Of a stretch of 6,972 nucleotides of DNA, positions 1-6,326 are shown in pieces. The notes beneath the pieces are model-generated. The model saw only the letters and a list, made by a program, of their open reading frames with translations, was not told the origin of the DNA and did no database searches. The translations under genes and the position numbers were made by a program. Source of the stretch: Planctomycetaceae bacterium (lineage in GTDB: Bacteria > Planctomycetota > Planctomycetia > Pirellulales > Pirellulaceae); assembly GCA_024642765.1 (NCBI GenBank), contig JAHEAM010000026.1, forward strand, positions 8,493 to 15,464, in the 5' to 3' direction. The stretch's first letter is position 1. Each line of letters starts with the position of its first letter.

Positions 1-550
1 AAGTCGCGGCGTCACCGCGCCCCGTTCCCTTGCCACCCGGCCAACTGCGAATGTCGCAAACGGGTGTGTCGCAATAGATGCACGCGACCCGTTCTGGCCA
101 TCGCGATGCAAATCCATAAACGAACAGTCCGCCTCGACTGACACCCTCCAGGCAACATTTTTTCGCAAGCCCATGCTCGATGACAAATTGATAAAACGTA
201 TTCCAATGCTCCATTGCTCGAGGACTACCGAGCATGCCATCCGTATCAATTCTTGCGATATGAAACCCTCGCTCAAGCAAAATCAAATCTGCTTCGGCGT
301 GAAAATCGGGGAAGCGTGCTCGCCACACCCAAGGATTTCCTGGAGCAGCGACTTTCGGCACGACAACATAAGCCTCTCGCCCGCCAAGCTCGAAACTGTA
401 TTTCGAGAACCCTCGCCAATCGGAAACCGTGCCGGGCCATGTCTGATCGGTGGTCTCAGTTGTCTGCGGATTCGACGCCGAAACTGAACCGGCCAAAGAC
501 AAACACATACCTAACACCAACATCTTTACGAATTCACACCGTCGTTTCAT
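1..550 (-). CDS. Exported alpha/beta-hydrolase (esterase/peptidase-like), C-terminus cut by window edge
   Basis: An uninterrupted reading frame runs from an ATG at 550 to the left edge, giving the first 183 residues with no stop. Residues 1-25 look like a Sec signal peptide: a basic start (MKRRCEFVK), a hydrophobic stretch and a cleavage-like VSA/S site, so the enzyme probably acts in the periplasm or outside. The mature part has the nucleophile elbow G-V-S-R-G-G at 136-141, with Ser138 as presumed catalytic serine, followed by a segment containing SWPGGKG. This matches my recollection of a planctomycete group of alpha/beta-hydrolases related to prolyl oligopeptidase-type esterases. The acid and histidine of the triad would lie beyond the edge. 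It follows the small membrane-protein gene by 47 bp on the same strand, so co-transcription is possible. The substrate cannot be told from sequence. Fold is fairly certain, exact activity is not. Confidence 0.85.
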   Translation of the reverse strand, partial: MKRRCEFVKMLVLGMCLSLAGSVSASNPQTTETTDQTWPGTVSDWRGFSKYSFELGGREAYVVVPKVAAPGNPWVWRARFPDFHAEADLILLERGFHIARIDTDGMLGSPRAMEHWNTFYQFVIEHGLAKKCCLEGVSRGGLFVYGFASRWPERVACIYCDTPVCDIRSWPGGKGTGRGDAAT

Positions 551-597
551 TCACATAAACTTTCAATAAATTGTTGGGGTTGGCCGCAAGTTAGAGT

Positions 598-1056
598 TTA
601 CGAAGGCAATTCCATCACTCGTCGTCGAAATAAAAATCTGAAAATAACACTTCCATAATAGATCGAAAGAACGATGATGCCTGCCAAGAAAAACAACAAC
701 GCAGTCGGGCGAGTTTTGTCGGCATAAAAAAATTCGCCAATCATCCATGTCCCATTGGCACAAATCCAAGAGCACACCGCAAAGTTATGAATCAATTCAA
801 CGCGGCTTTCACGTTGAATCCACAGAATCCACAAGGCTCCAATCACAGTCGGAACGATCATGATCAGTCCCATGGTCTTGAAGTCCATGCACCAACAAAG
901 ATCCTTGAGCAACCACAAATAGATGTGCAAATTTTCGACCTTGCGAAATTGTTCTGTTAATTGAACAACCGGTTGATGCAGGGGGGTTACAGATGCGTTG
1001 GAAGCGATGGCTTGTTCCATGTCTCGGACATTCTCCTTGCTGGGTTCGGGATTCAT
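598..1056 (-). CDS. Small conserved-type membrane protein of unknown function, 152 aa
   Basis: The ATG at 1056 opens a 152-residue frame. A polar N-terminus (about 1-42) precedes three or so hydrophobic segments, at about 61-80, 88-108 and 118-140, and the protein ends in a basic cluster (FRRR) that may stay in the cytoplasm. Between the N-terminus and the first clear membrane segment is an aromatic, Cys/Asp-containing stretch, LHIYLWLLKDLCWCMDFK (residues 43-60). The second segment carries ELIHNFAVCSWICANGTWMIGEFF with several Trp, Asn and His residues. Such polar residues in membrane segments suggest selective constraint rather than chance. I recall similar unnamed proteins in Bacteroidetes and Planctomycetes but know no function. 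A purine-rich AAGGAA about 12-13 nt upstream of the ATG is a possible weak ribosome binding site. M13 is an alternative start. The hydrolase gene follows 47 bp downstream on the same strand. Confidence 0.75.
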   Translation of the reverse strand: MNPEPSKENVRDMEQAIASNASVTPLHQPVVQLTEQFRKVENLHIYLWLLKDLCWCMDFKTMGLIMIVPTVIGALWILWIQRESRVELIHNFAVCSWICANGTWMIGEFFYADKTRPTALLFFLAGIIVLSIYYGSVIFRFLFRRRVMELPS

Positions 1057-1233
1057 CTAAACAAACGTTTCCTTTTTGGCGTTGCAATGTGGAACAAAAA
1101 AAGAATCGTCGCGGCTTCCAGTTGGTCATCGCCAAACGGACTTGTTGGAGGCCAAGACGCATTATTGTTCGAATGCGGAGCAAAAGGAATAATGGACCCC
1201 GCGGATTACAAACGTAACGCAGTCCTCAGACCC

Positions 1234-1577
1234 TTACCCCAGCAACATTTGCAAGTCGTCGGCTGTGAGGGTGCGAATCAGGCTGCTGTTGCCGGAGACA
1301 ATCGAGTCGGCCAACTCGCGTTTAGTTTTTGGAGCTCAAGAATTTTTTTTTCGAACGTTCCATTCGCAATCATGCGATACGCAAACACGTTTTTCGTCTG
1401 GCCAATGCAATCGGATCGGTCGATTGCTTGGGCTTCTGCCGGCCGATTCCACTAGGGGTTAAGAACGTAAACGTAGTCTGCCGCAGTTAAATTGAGTCCG
1501 TGTCCACCGGCGTTCAAACTGATCAAAAACAACTGGCAGCTTTCGGTTTTTTGAAATCGATTGACACGCGATTTGCT
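1234..1577 (-). pseudogene. Decayed C-terminal fragment of a SNF2/SWI2-family DEAD/H helicase
   Basis: Reading the minus strand from about 1577 gives the end of a SNF2 helicase C-terminal domain. Recognisable pieces are SRVNRFQ, then CQLFLISLNAGGHGLNLTAA (helicase motif V region), DYVYVLNP, WNRPAEAQAIDR, IGQTKNVFAYRMIANGTFEK and KILELQ, ending with KRELADSIVSGNSSLIRTL and TADDLQMLLG before a TAA at 1234-1236. Three defects are visible. A TAG (1452-1454) stands where the family has the first Trp of the D-P-W-W-N-P motif. Motif VI, normally D-R-x-H-R-I-G-Q, reads DRSDCIGQ, losing the arginine. A single A appears lost from the A-run (1326-1330), shifting frame between LELQ and KTKRE. Everything upstream of VNRFQ, including the ATPase lobe (Walker A and DEAH motifs), is absent because aguA ends at 1604. 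A functional product is very unlikely. Confidence 0.88.
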
Positions 1578-1603
1578 GCTTTTAGCGTGTGAATGAGGTG
1601 GCT

Positions 1604-2653
1604 TTACTTGCGAGCAACGACGTGGGGTTGTTGCTGGGTTAAGCAATGGAACGAGCCTAGGCCGACGGTTAGGTTTGTGCTTGGTAGCTGAATCAAGGCA
1701 CGGTCGGGGAAATGTTGGCTGATGATTTGGGCGGCCTCGTTGTCTTGGCGCACGCCAAACTTCGGGACGATCACGTTGCTATTAGTGATGTAGAAATTGC
1801 AATAGCAGGCTGGGATTTGAACACCCGCAAAGAGGACTGGGTCAGGAATCGGCAGTGGGATAAGCTGTCTTTCCAGGCCCAATTGTTCCAGCCCGTTCCT
1901 CAAGTCGTCTCGGTTTTGCCGCAGGCCTGCGAATTGCGGATCGGTTTCATCGTCGGTCCAAGCGTACAAAAGCACGCCTCCTGGTGCACAACGCGCGAGT
2001 TGATCGATATGCCCGTCCGTGTCATCACCGATTAGCGCATCGCCCGTCAGCCAAACGATACGTTTTGCGCCGATTGCCGTAATGATTCGACCTTCGATTT
2101 CTTTTTCTGTCAAATTGGGATTGCGATTCGGATCGAAGGCACAGGTCCGAGTGCAAAAAAGTGTTCCCTCGTCATCGACCTCGACCGCACCTCCTTCCAA
2201 ACATAGATCAATGGAGTGAACGTCGCAATTCAAGAATTCGGCAACGCGACTCGCAACCTTTTGATCGTCGTCAAACGGCGGGTACTTGCCTCCCCACGCA
2301 TTGTAGAACCAATCGACTGCCGCCAGTTTGCCGCTGGCAGCGTCGATAATGAAAGTAGGTGCGTAGTCGCGTGCCCAAGCATCATTGGTTTGAATCGGAA
2401 CAACTTCCACGTTCTGCGCGTTCGCGAAAGCCCGTTCGGCAGTTTCGAAATCAACGGGCTTGCCCGCCATTACCTTGACCGGCTCGGCGGCGGCGATCGC
2501 TCGAACCAGTTCAATGAATTCCGCTTGAACAGCGCTTAAATTCTTGGGCCAAGTGTCTTTGTTTCTTGGCCAGCTCAGCCAAGTTGCCGCATGCATTGCC
2601 CATTCTGGCGGCATCGAAAAAGTTGCAGAAGTATTCTCGTTCATTGCTTCCAT
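1604..2653 (-). CDS. aguA: Agmatine deiminase (agmatine iminohydrolase)
   Basis: A 349-residue protein of the agmatine deiminase / Porphyromonas-type peptidylarginine deiminase family. It hydrolyses agmatine to N-carbamoylputrescine and ammonia in the cytoplasm. Visible family motifs in order: NDAWARDYAPTF at 90-101 (usual form D-D-S-W-x-R-D-x-G-P-T-F), CLEGGAVEVD at 151-160, GDDTDGHID at 209-217 with the catalytic His215, and the C-terminal SFHCLTQQQP at 334-343 with the nucleophile Cys337. No signal peptide is seen and the length is slightly under the roughly 360-370 usual for the family. The loop before the cysteine is VGLGSFHC where the commonest form is GGGNIHC. The start at 2653 is chosen because family homology begins within about 12 residues; M4 (2644) is equally possible. 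The preceding gene on the same strand, aguB, supplies the next enzyme of the pathway, which strongly supports the agmatine rather than peptidylarginine specificity. Confidence 0.95.
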   Translation of the reverse strand: MEAMNENTSATFSMPPEWAMHAATWLSWPRNKDTWPKNLSAVQAEFIELVRAIAAAEPVKVMAGKPVDFETAERAFANAQNVEVVPIQTNDAWARDYAPTFIIDAASGKLAAVDWFYNAWGGKYPPFDDDQKVASRVAEFLNCDVHSIDLCLEGGAVEVDDEGTLFCTRTCAFDPNRNPNLTEKEIEGRIITAIGAKRIVWLTGDALIGDDTDGHIDQLARCAPGGVLLYAWTDDETDPQFAGLRQNRDDLRNGLEQLGLERQLIPLPIPDPVLFAGVQIPACYCNFYITNSNVIVPKFGVRQDNEAAQIISQHFPDRALIQLPSTNLTVGLGSFHCLTQQQPHVVARK

Positions 2654-2669
2654 TTATTCCATTGATCCA

Positions 2670-2699
2670 ATTACAAGCCAAACATTTTTTTGATTTCAA
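2670..2699 (-). promoter_or_regulatory. Possible sigma70-type promoter of aguA
   Basis: On the minus strand, TTGAAA (2694-2699, five of six to TTGACA) is followed after exactly 18 bp by TGTAAT (2670-2675, five of six to TATAAT). The ATG of aguA lies 16 nt beyond the -10 box, which would leave a leader of only about 9-10 nt, in keeping with the lack of a Shine-Dalgarno sequence before this gene. It lies in the 284-bp gap behind aguB, a region in which I see no convincing gene. The match is by eye in AT-rich DNA and is unproven. Confidence 0.35.
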
Positions 2700-2937
2700 T
2701 CTCTACTCGAACGCCTTAATCACGGATAGCATCCTCTTCGATTCAGTCCTGTGCTTGCGAATTTCGAATTTGAATTAGTAAAAGTCCGGAACGCAAGCGA
2801 GTGTACATTTGCCGAAAAAAACGGGTTCACTAACTTGCACTTCGGGCTTGTATTGGCACGCTTTCTCTCCTCATTTTTCACGATGCTCTCACCTTCATGT
2901 CTAAAGCATTTGCATTGAGAACTTTGGCGGATTTCCG

Positions 2938-3816
2938 TCAAGATGTTCCATCGATGTAGCGTTGCGTGATCGGGCCATAAGCGTCGATCCGACGGTCTCG
3001 CAAAAAGGGCCAATGCGTTCGCGCGACATTCATCAATTCCAAATCACAATCAACCAACAATGTCTCGGGATTCTCTCCGGCTTCCGCCAAAAAATTACCA
3101 TACGGATCAGAAACAAACGACGAGCCCCAAAATTCGATGTTGGATTCTAAACCGCACCGATTGGGCGCGACGACGAATACTCCGTTCGCAATCGCATGGC
3201 TGCGCATCATGGTTTGCCAAGCTCGCCGTTGCGACTCGCCGTAGACGGGTTTGTCTTCCGCCAGCCAACCAATCGCCGTTGGGTACACCAGAATCTCGGC
3301 ACCTTGTAGCGCCGTTAACCGTGCGGCCTCGGGATACCACTGGTCCCAGCATATACAGATACCAATTTTGGCTTGGGACGTTTGAATGGCCTTGAAGCCA
3401 CGGTCGCCTGGCGTGAAATAAAATTTTTCGTAGAAGAATGGATCGTCCGGAATGTGCATCTTGCGATACATGTCGACAAGTGTCCCATCCTTTTCAATAA
3501 CAACCGCCGAGTTGTGGTATAGTCCCGCCGCCCGACGTTCAAAGAGTCCAGCAACGATGACGACCTTTTCTTCTTTGGCAATCGCGCACAACGCCTTGGT
3601 CGTTGGACCTGGAATGGGCTCTGCCAGATCGAAAAAGCGATGTTCTTCAGTTTGGCAAAAATACAGGCTATTGAACAATTCTTGCAGGCACACGATTTGT
3701 GCACCCGCGCGAGCTGCCTGACGAATTTCCGCGATTGTTCGCTCGAGGTTTGCAGCCACGTTTGTGACGCAGCTCAACTGGATGGCCGCTACTCGCTTTG
3801 TTTGTTGTGATGTCAT
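2938..3816 (-). CDS. aguB: N-carbamoylputrescine amidase (nitrilase superfamily)
   Basis: This carbon-nitrogen hydrolase cleaves N-carbamoylputrescine to putrescine, CO2 and ammonia, completing the agmatine route to polyamines in the cytoplasm. From the ATG at 3816 the product is 292 residues, the usual length of the family. The Glu-Lys-Cys catalytic triad is plain: Glu46 in CLQELFNS, Lys119 in YRKMHIPDDP, and Cys156 in ICICWDQWYPE. The sequences MHIPDDPFFYEKFYFTPGD and CWDQWYPE, and the ending WPFLRDRRIDAYG, are typical of N-carbamoylputrescine amidases rather than other nitrilases. The frame is open further upstream to a GTG at 3891, but the added 25 residues (including a Thr/Pro run, TTTTPSY) lack family resemblance, so ATG 3816 is preferred. 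No Shine-Dalgarno is visible. It is divergent from bioD and lies 284 bp upstream of aguA on the same strand. Confidence 0.96.
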   Translation of the reverse strand: MTSQQTKRVAAIQLSCVTNVAANLERTIAEIRQAARAGAQIVCLQELFNSLYFCQTEEHRFFDLAEPIPGPTTKALCAIAKEEKVVIVAGLFERRAAGLYHNSAVVIEKDGTLVDMYRKMHIPDDPFFYEKFYFTPGDRGFKAIQTSQAKIGICICWDQWYPEAARLTALQGAEILVYPTAIGWLAEDKPVYGESQRRAWQTMMRSHAIANGVFVVAPNRCGLESNIEFWGSSFVSDPYGNFLAEAGENPETLLVDCDLELMNVARTHWPFLRDRRIDAYGPITQRYIDGTS

Positions 3817-3967
3817 ATAACTAGGAGTGGTTGTGGTGTTAAGGAAAATTGAATCCACATTTTTCGCGGCAGCCCTACAAGAATCAACCACCTATATTGT
3901 TGGCCGGGGTGATTTTTTCTTGCAAATCATCAACTAGATAACGCGCCCGAGGATCAGCCTGATTAAT
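3817..3967. promoter_or_regulatory. Divergent intergenic region between aguB and bioD
   Basis: This 151-bp stretch must carry the start signals of both aguB (leftward) and bioD (rightward). For aguB a weak candidate is TTGATT, a 17-bp spacer and AAAAAT, reading leftward at about 3858-3886; this is only four of six at each box. For bioD I find no convincing -35/-10 pair; GATAAC at 3937-3942 is an isolated -10-like hexamer. I see no clear operator palindrome or riboswitch-like fold, and no ribosome binding site of note before either start. Confidence 0.3.
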
Positions 3968-4666
3968 ATGTTTTCGAAACCTGCTCGCGGTCTGTTCATT
4001 ACCGGAACCGATACGGAAGTCGGTAAGACTTTCGTTGGATCGCTCATCGTAAAAAGTTTGGTTGCCGCTGGATATCGGGTAGGAGCCTACAAGCCTGTCG
4101 CCAGCGGATGCATTTCTGACGGGCGGACGCTGTATAGCGAGGACGCCATGGCCCTTTGGGACGCAACCGGCCAAAACGGAACCGTGGAACAAGTTTGCCC
4201 GCAGCGCTACCGTGCGGCACTTGCACCGCATCTCGCTGCTCGAGCCGAGGGCCGTACGATTGACCGCGAGGCACTTCGAACTGGGATCACCACTTGGGAA
4301 TCACTATGCGATATCGTCATCGTGGAAGGCGTCGGAGGCTTAATGTCGCCGATTAGCGATGACGAGTTCGTAGCCGATCTGGCACTGGACTTTGGTTACC
4401 CCCTGGTTGTGGTCGTACCCAACATGTTGGGCGCGATCAATCAAACGCTGCAAACGCTGATCACTGCCAGCTGTTTTCGCGATGGGCTGCCAATCGCCGG
4501 TATTGTCATTAATGATCTGCAGGACTTCGAGAGCGATGTAAGCGTCGATAGCAACGAAGAACAAATTGCTTCACGAACGGAAGTACCCATTTTGGCGCGC
4601 GCCGAGTACCGCGCCGAATCCCTCGATCGCGATGTCGATTGGTTCGAAAAAAGCAAGATTGTGTAA
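3968..4666 (+). CDS. bioD: ATP-dependent dethiobiotin synthetase
   Basis: A 232-residue P-loop enzyme that uses ATP and CO2 to close the ureido ring of 7,8-diaminopelargonate, giving dethiobiotin, the penultimate step of biotin synthesis in the cytoplasm. It begins directly with the family pattern GLFITGTDTEVGKT, the glycine-rich ATP loop GTDTEVGKT being at 13-21. YKPVASG at 41-47 holds the substrate-binding lysine (Lys42), LAPHLAARAEG at 85-95 is typical of many BioD proteins, and EGVGGLMSPISD at 120-131 corresponds to the conserved E-G-x-G-G motif. GIVIND (178-183) follows as the base-recognition strand. The length matches the family (about 220-240) and the ATG at 3968 leaves only a short leader before the P-loop strand. 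No other bio gene lies in the window. It is divergent from aguB and convergent with the kinase gene. Confidence 0.96.
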   Translation: MFSKPARGLFITGTDTEVGKTFVGSLIVKSLVAAGYRVGAYKPVASGCISDGRTLYSEDAMALWDATGQNGTVEQVCPQRYRAALAPHLAARAEGRTIDREALRTGITTWESLCDIVIVEGVGGLMSPISDDEFVADLALDFGYPLVVVVPNMLGAINQTLQTLITASCFRDGLPIAGIVINDLQDFESDVSVDSNEEQIASRTEVPILARAEYRAESLDRDVDWFEKSKIV

Positions 4667-4698
4667 GCCGTTATTTAATGGGGGCCCCAAACCGGCTT
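4665..4698 (+). terminator. Stem-loop overlapping the bioD stop codon
   Basis: AAGCCG (4665-4670, sharing the last two bases of the bioD TAA) is complementary to CGGCTT (4693-4698). The 22-nt loop contains the perfect palindrome GGGGCCCC (4681-4688). There is no T-run after the stem, so it is not a classic intrinsic terminator; it may only be an mRNA 3'-end structure. Confidence 0.25.
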
Positions 4699-4725
4699 CG
4701 TCTCCCAATGGCCACTGCTTCAAGA

Positions 4726-4779
4726 ACCGATTTTGGCGTAATCGGGACAAGACTCCCCGATGTTTTGCTAAGAATCGGT
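4726..4779. repeat. Nested inverted repeat in the convergent bioD/kinase intergenic region
   Basis: The outer arms ACCGATT (4726-4732) and AATCGGT (4773-4779) are perfect reverse complements. Nested inside are ATCGGG (4741-4746) and CCCGAT (4756-4761) with a 9-nt loop. All four arms share the CCGAT/ATCGG core, so alternative hairpins are possible, for example CCGATT (4727-4732) with AATCGG (4740-4745). It lies between two convergent genes and could mark transcript ends, but lacks a T-run on either side. Confidence 0.45.
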
Positions 4780-4792
4780 GACGACACAATAA

Positions 4793-4814
4793 CGGAGGCC
4801 TTATGCCCGCTCCG
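4793..4814 (-). terminator. Weak terminator-like hairpin downstream of the kinase gene
   Basis: Reading leftward after the kinase stop, CGGAG (4810-4814) pairs with CTCCG (4793-4797) around a 12-nt loop that can add a short inner GC/GC stem. It is followed by TTATTGTG, a poor T-rich tail. The distance from the stop codon (about 40 nt) is suitable, but the stem is short. Confidence 0.25.
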
Positions 4815-4852
4815 CTAAAATTTGCGTACGTTCGGATGCTACTTTTTGAGCG

Positions 4853-6175
4853 TTAGGCATCTCCTAGAAATCGCGCAACGGCAAACACAATGCCTTCTTC
4901 CGGGATCGATTTTGCAGTCCATTCGAGTCGCACGTAGCTTCCAGACGCCGTACGGTATCGATTGCCGAAGCGAATAACGGGCTTCCCTTCGTTCAAACAC
5001 TGCATTGCGTTCAAGGTCTCTTGGTGGTCGTCGGGATGCACAAATTCCAGAAACGGTTTCGCGATTAAATCGGAGTTGCTATGCCCAAGCACTGTCGAAA
5101 AATTCGAATTGATACGGCGAAAATAACCATCCAACGAGGCAATACAAAACAAATCGGGGGAGAGTTCGAAGAACCGCGACATGTCGCTTTGGAATTGCAC
5201 CAAACTGCTTTCGCGAAAGGCTGCCATCGAGTTGGCGACTTCGTACGCATCTCGAGGCCGATTCAACGGATCAACTTGCAAACAGCTAATTGCCAATTGA
5301 ACCAACATCGGATCAGCATGGCTTTGAACCAAATCCATGTAGGCCGGTAGAAGATCGCCATCAGCCGCCTTTTGGTACGCGCGGAATCTGTCTTTCTCGG
5401 AGTACGGCGGACTCTGTGTGATAATGTGACACAATGTGGCGCCTAAAGCAAAAACATCAGTGCGCTTGTCGAGCCGTCCACCCTTCGCCTGTTCTGGAGC
5501 CAGATACTCCAGCGTGCCCCCCACCATTCGCGTTAAATCCTTTGGTTCGGAACCTGTTTTCTGAATCATCCCAAGTGCTTCATATTTTCCGTCGGAATCC
5601 AAATGACGTGCGGAACCCCAATCCATCAGGTGCACTTCACCAAAACTTCCAATCATGATATTCGCGGGCTTGATGTCGAGATGAACGATATTCATTGAAT
5701 GGGCGTAGGCGACTGTTTGACAAACGTCGGTGAACGCCTCTAGAGCTATCGAAAGTTTATCTCCATCGCGCGGTTGCTTCAAAAATTGCCGCAAGTCGAA
5801 ACCTCCCACGAGTTTCATCGTATAAAACGGTCGTCCATTCTCGCAGACACCGCAATCGAAAACGGGGGCAACTCCAGGATGCTGAAGCTGACAAACAATT
5901 TTCGACTCGTTGACAAATCGTTGAATGATGTCTTCGCGACTACAAAAACTCTTTAGCAAAATCTTGATGGCGACCTCTCGGTGCAAATCCAGATCGATTG
6001 CTCGATAAACAATGCCACCGCCGCCGTGCCCGATCTTGTCAATGATCTCGTAACGACTAATCGACCGCAGTGACACAGGCTCCACATCGTCGTCAAAGCT
6101 GAAGCCCACGAGGTCGACATCGCTCTCGCCGCCACTACCGTATTTCGTTGGAAGGTCTTGGAAATCGCGTTTCAT
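4853..6175 (-). CDS. Soluble Ser/Thr protein kinase (Hanks type) with C-terminal PAS domain
   Basis: A 440-residue protein. Residues 42-320 form a eukaryotic-type kinase: glycine loop KIGHGGGGIVYRA (47-59), ATP lysine Lys71 in VAIKIL, helix-C Glu90, catalytic loop HLDIKPANIM (165-174) with Asp167, DWG at 185-187 in place of DFG, APE at 227-229, and TDVFALG (239-245). The arginine of HRD is leucine, making it a non-RD kinase whose activity may not need activation-loop phosphorylation. All catalytic residues are present. Residues about 332-436 resemble a PAS domain (LFCIASLDGYFRRINSNFS, FLEFVHPDDH, EEGIVFAVARF). No transmembrane helix or signal peptide is seen, so it should be cytoplasmic, unlike many planctomycete kinases with a membrane segment and WD40 or TPR repeats. 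The PAS part presumably senses a ligand, redox state or partner. The first 40 residues are acidic and unassigned. No clear Shine-Dalgarno precedes ATG 6175. Targets are unknown. Confidence 0.93.
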   Translation of the reverse strand: MKRDFQDLPTKYGSGGESDVDLVGFSFDDDVEPVSLRSISRYEIIDKIGHGGGGIVYRAIDLDLHREVAIKILLKSFCSREDIIQRFVNESKIVCQLQHPGVAPVFDCGVCENGRPFYTMKLVGGFDLRQFLKQPRDGDKLSIALEAFTDVCQTVAYAHSMNIVHLDIKPANIMIGSFGEVHLMDWGSARHLDSDGKYEALGMIQKTGSEPKDLTRMVGGTLEYLAPEQAKGGRLDKRTDVFALGATLCHIITQSPPYSEKDRFRAYQKAADGDLLPAYMDLVQSHADPMLVQLAISCLQVDPLNRPRDAYEVANSMAAFRESSLVQFQSDMSRFFELSPDLFCIASLDGYFRRINSNFSTVLGHSNSDLIAKPFLEFVHPDDHQETLNAMQCLNEGKPVIRFGNRYRTASGSYVRLEWTAKSIPEEGIVFAVARFLGDA

Positions 6176-6252
6176 TCGTTTTCAAGAGTTGAGAAAGTGA
6201 ATCTCGGTTCGGTCAATTCCGTCCCTTATTCTACCCCCTTGGAACAAGGTCG

Positions 6253-6308
6253 TGCGGATATTTTTTCGGCGAAAATATTTCCTTTGTTTGCGGATTTTCG
6301 GCAAAATA
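6253..6308. repeat. Imperfect direct repeat with an AT-rich hairpin between methyltransferase and kinase genes
   Basis: Two related copies are visible: 6253-6278 and 6289-6308, both of the form TGCGGAT, T-rich tract, CGGC, AAAATA, differing by a 4-bp and a 1-bp gap. The first copy is also a hairpin, ATATTTT (6258-6264) against AAAATAT (6272-6278). It lies about 50 nt downstream of the methyltransferase stop and upstream of the kinase start, so it could act as a transcript end for the former or a binding site for the latter. A lone TAGAAT (minus strand, 6228-6233) is a possible kinase -10 box without a good -35. Confidence 0.35.
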
Positions 6309-6326
6309 AATCAAATAATCTTCGTA

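Noticed and set aside
214..558. Plus-strand frame of 114 codons at the left end
   Set aside because: It is antisense to the hydrolase, whose frame carries a signal peptide and a GVSRGG motif and clearly is the real gene.
1160..1194. GTTCGAAT resembling a tRNA T-loop, and CATTATT/AATAATG inverted arms
   Set aside because: Flanks do not form a T-stem, and no acceptor or anticodon arms are present; the AT-only arms are weak and likely chance.
961..1455. Plus-strand frame of 164 codons
   Set aside because: It overlaps the membrane-protein gene and the SNF2 relic antisense, shows no recognisable domain and has low-complexity composition; taken as a shadow.
1452..1646. 64-codon minus-strand frame ending at the TAG in the helicase relic as an intact small gene
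   Set aside because: Its first third overlaps the aguA 3' end in another frame without homology, and the remainder is a SNF2 fragment that continues past the stop.
2720..2881. Possible small minus-strand gene of about 54 codons starting with GTG in the aguB-aguA gap
   Set aside because: No domain, no convincing ribosome binding site and composition unlike its neighbours; it is the tail of a frame that shadows aguB.
3817..3891. N-terminal extension of aguB from GTG 3891
   Set aside because: The 25 extra residues do not resemble the family, whose homology starts right after ATG 3816.
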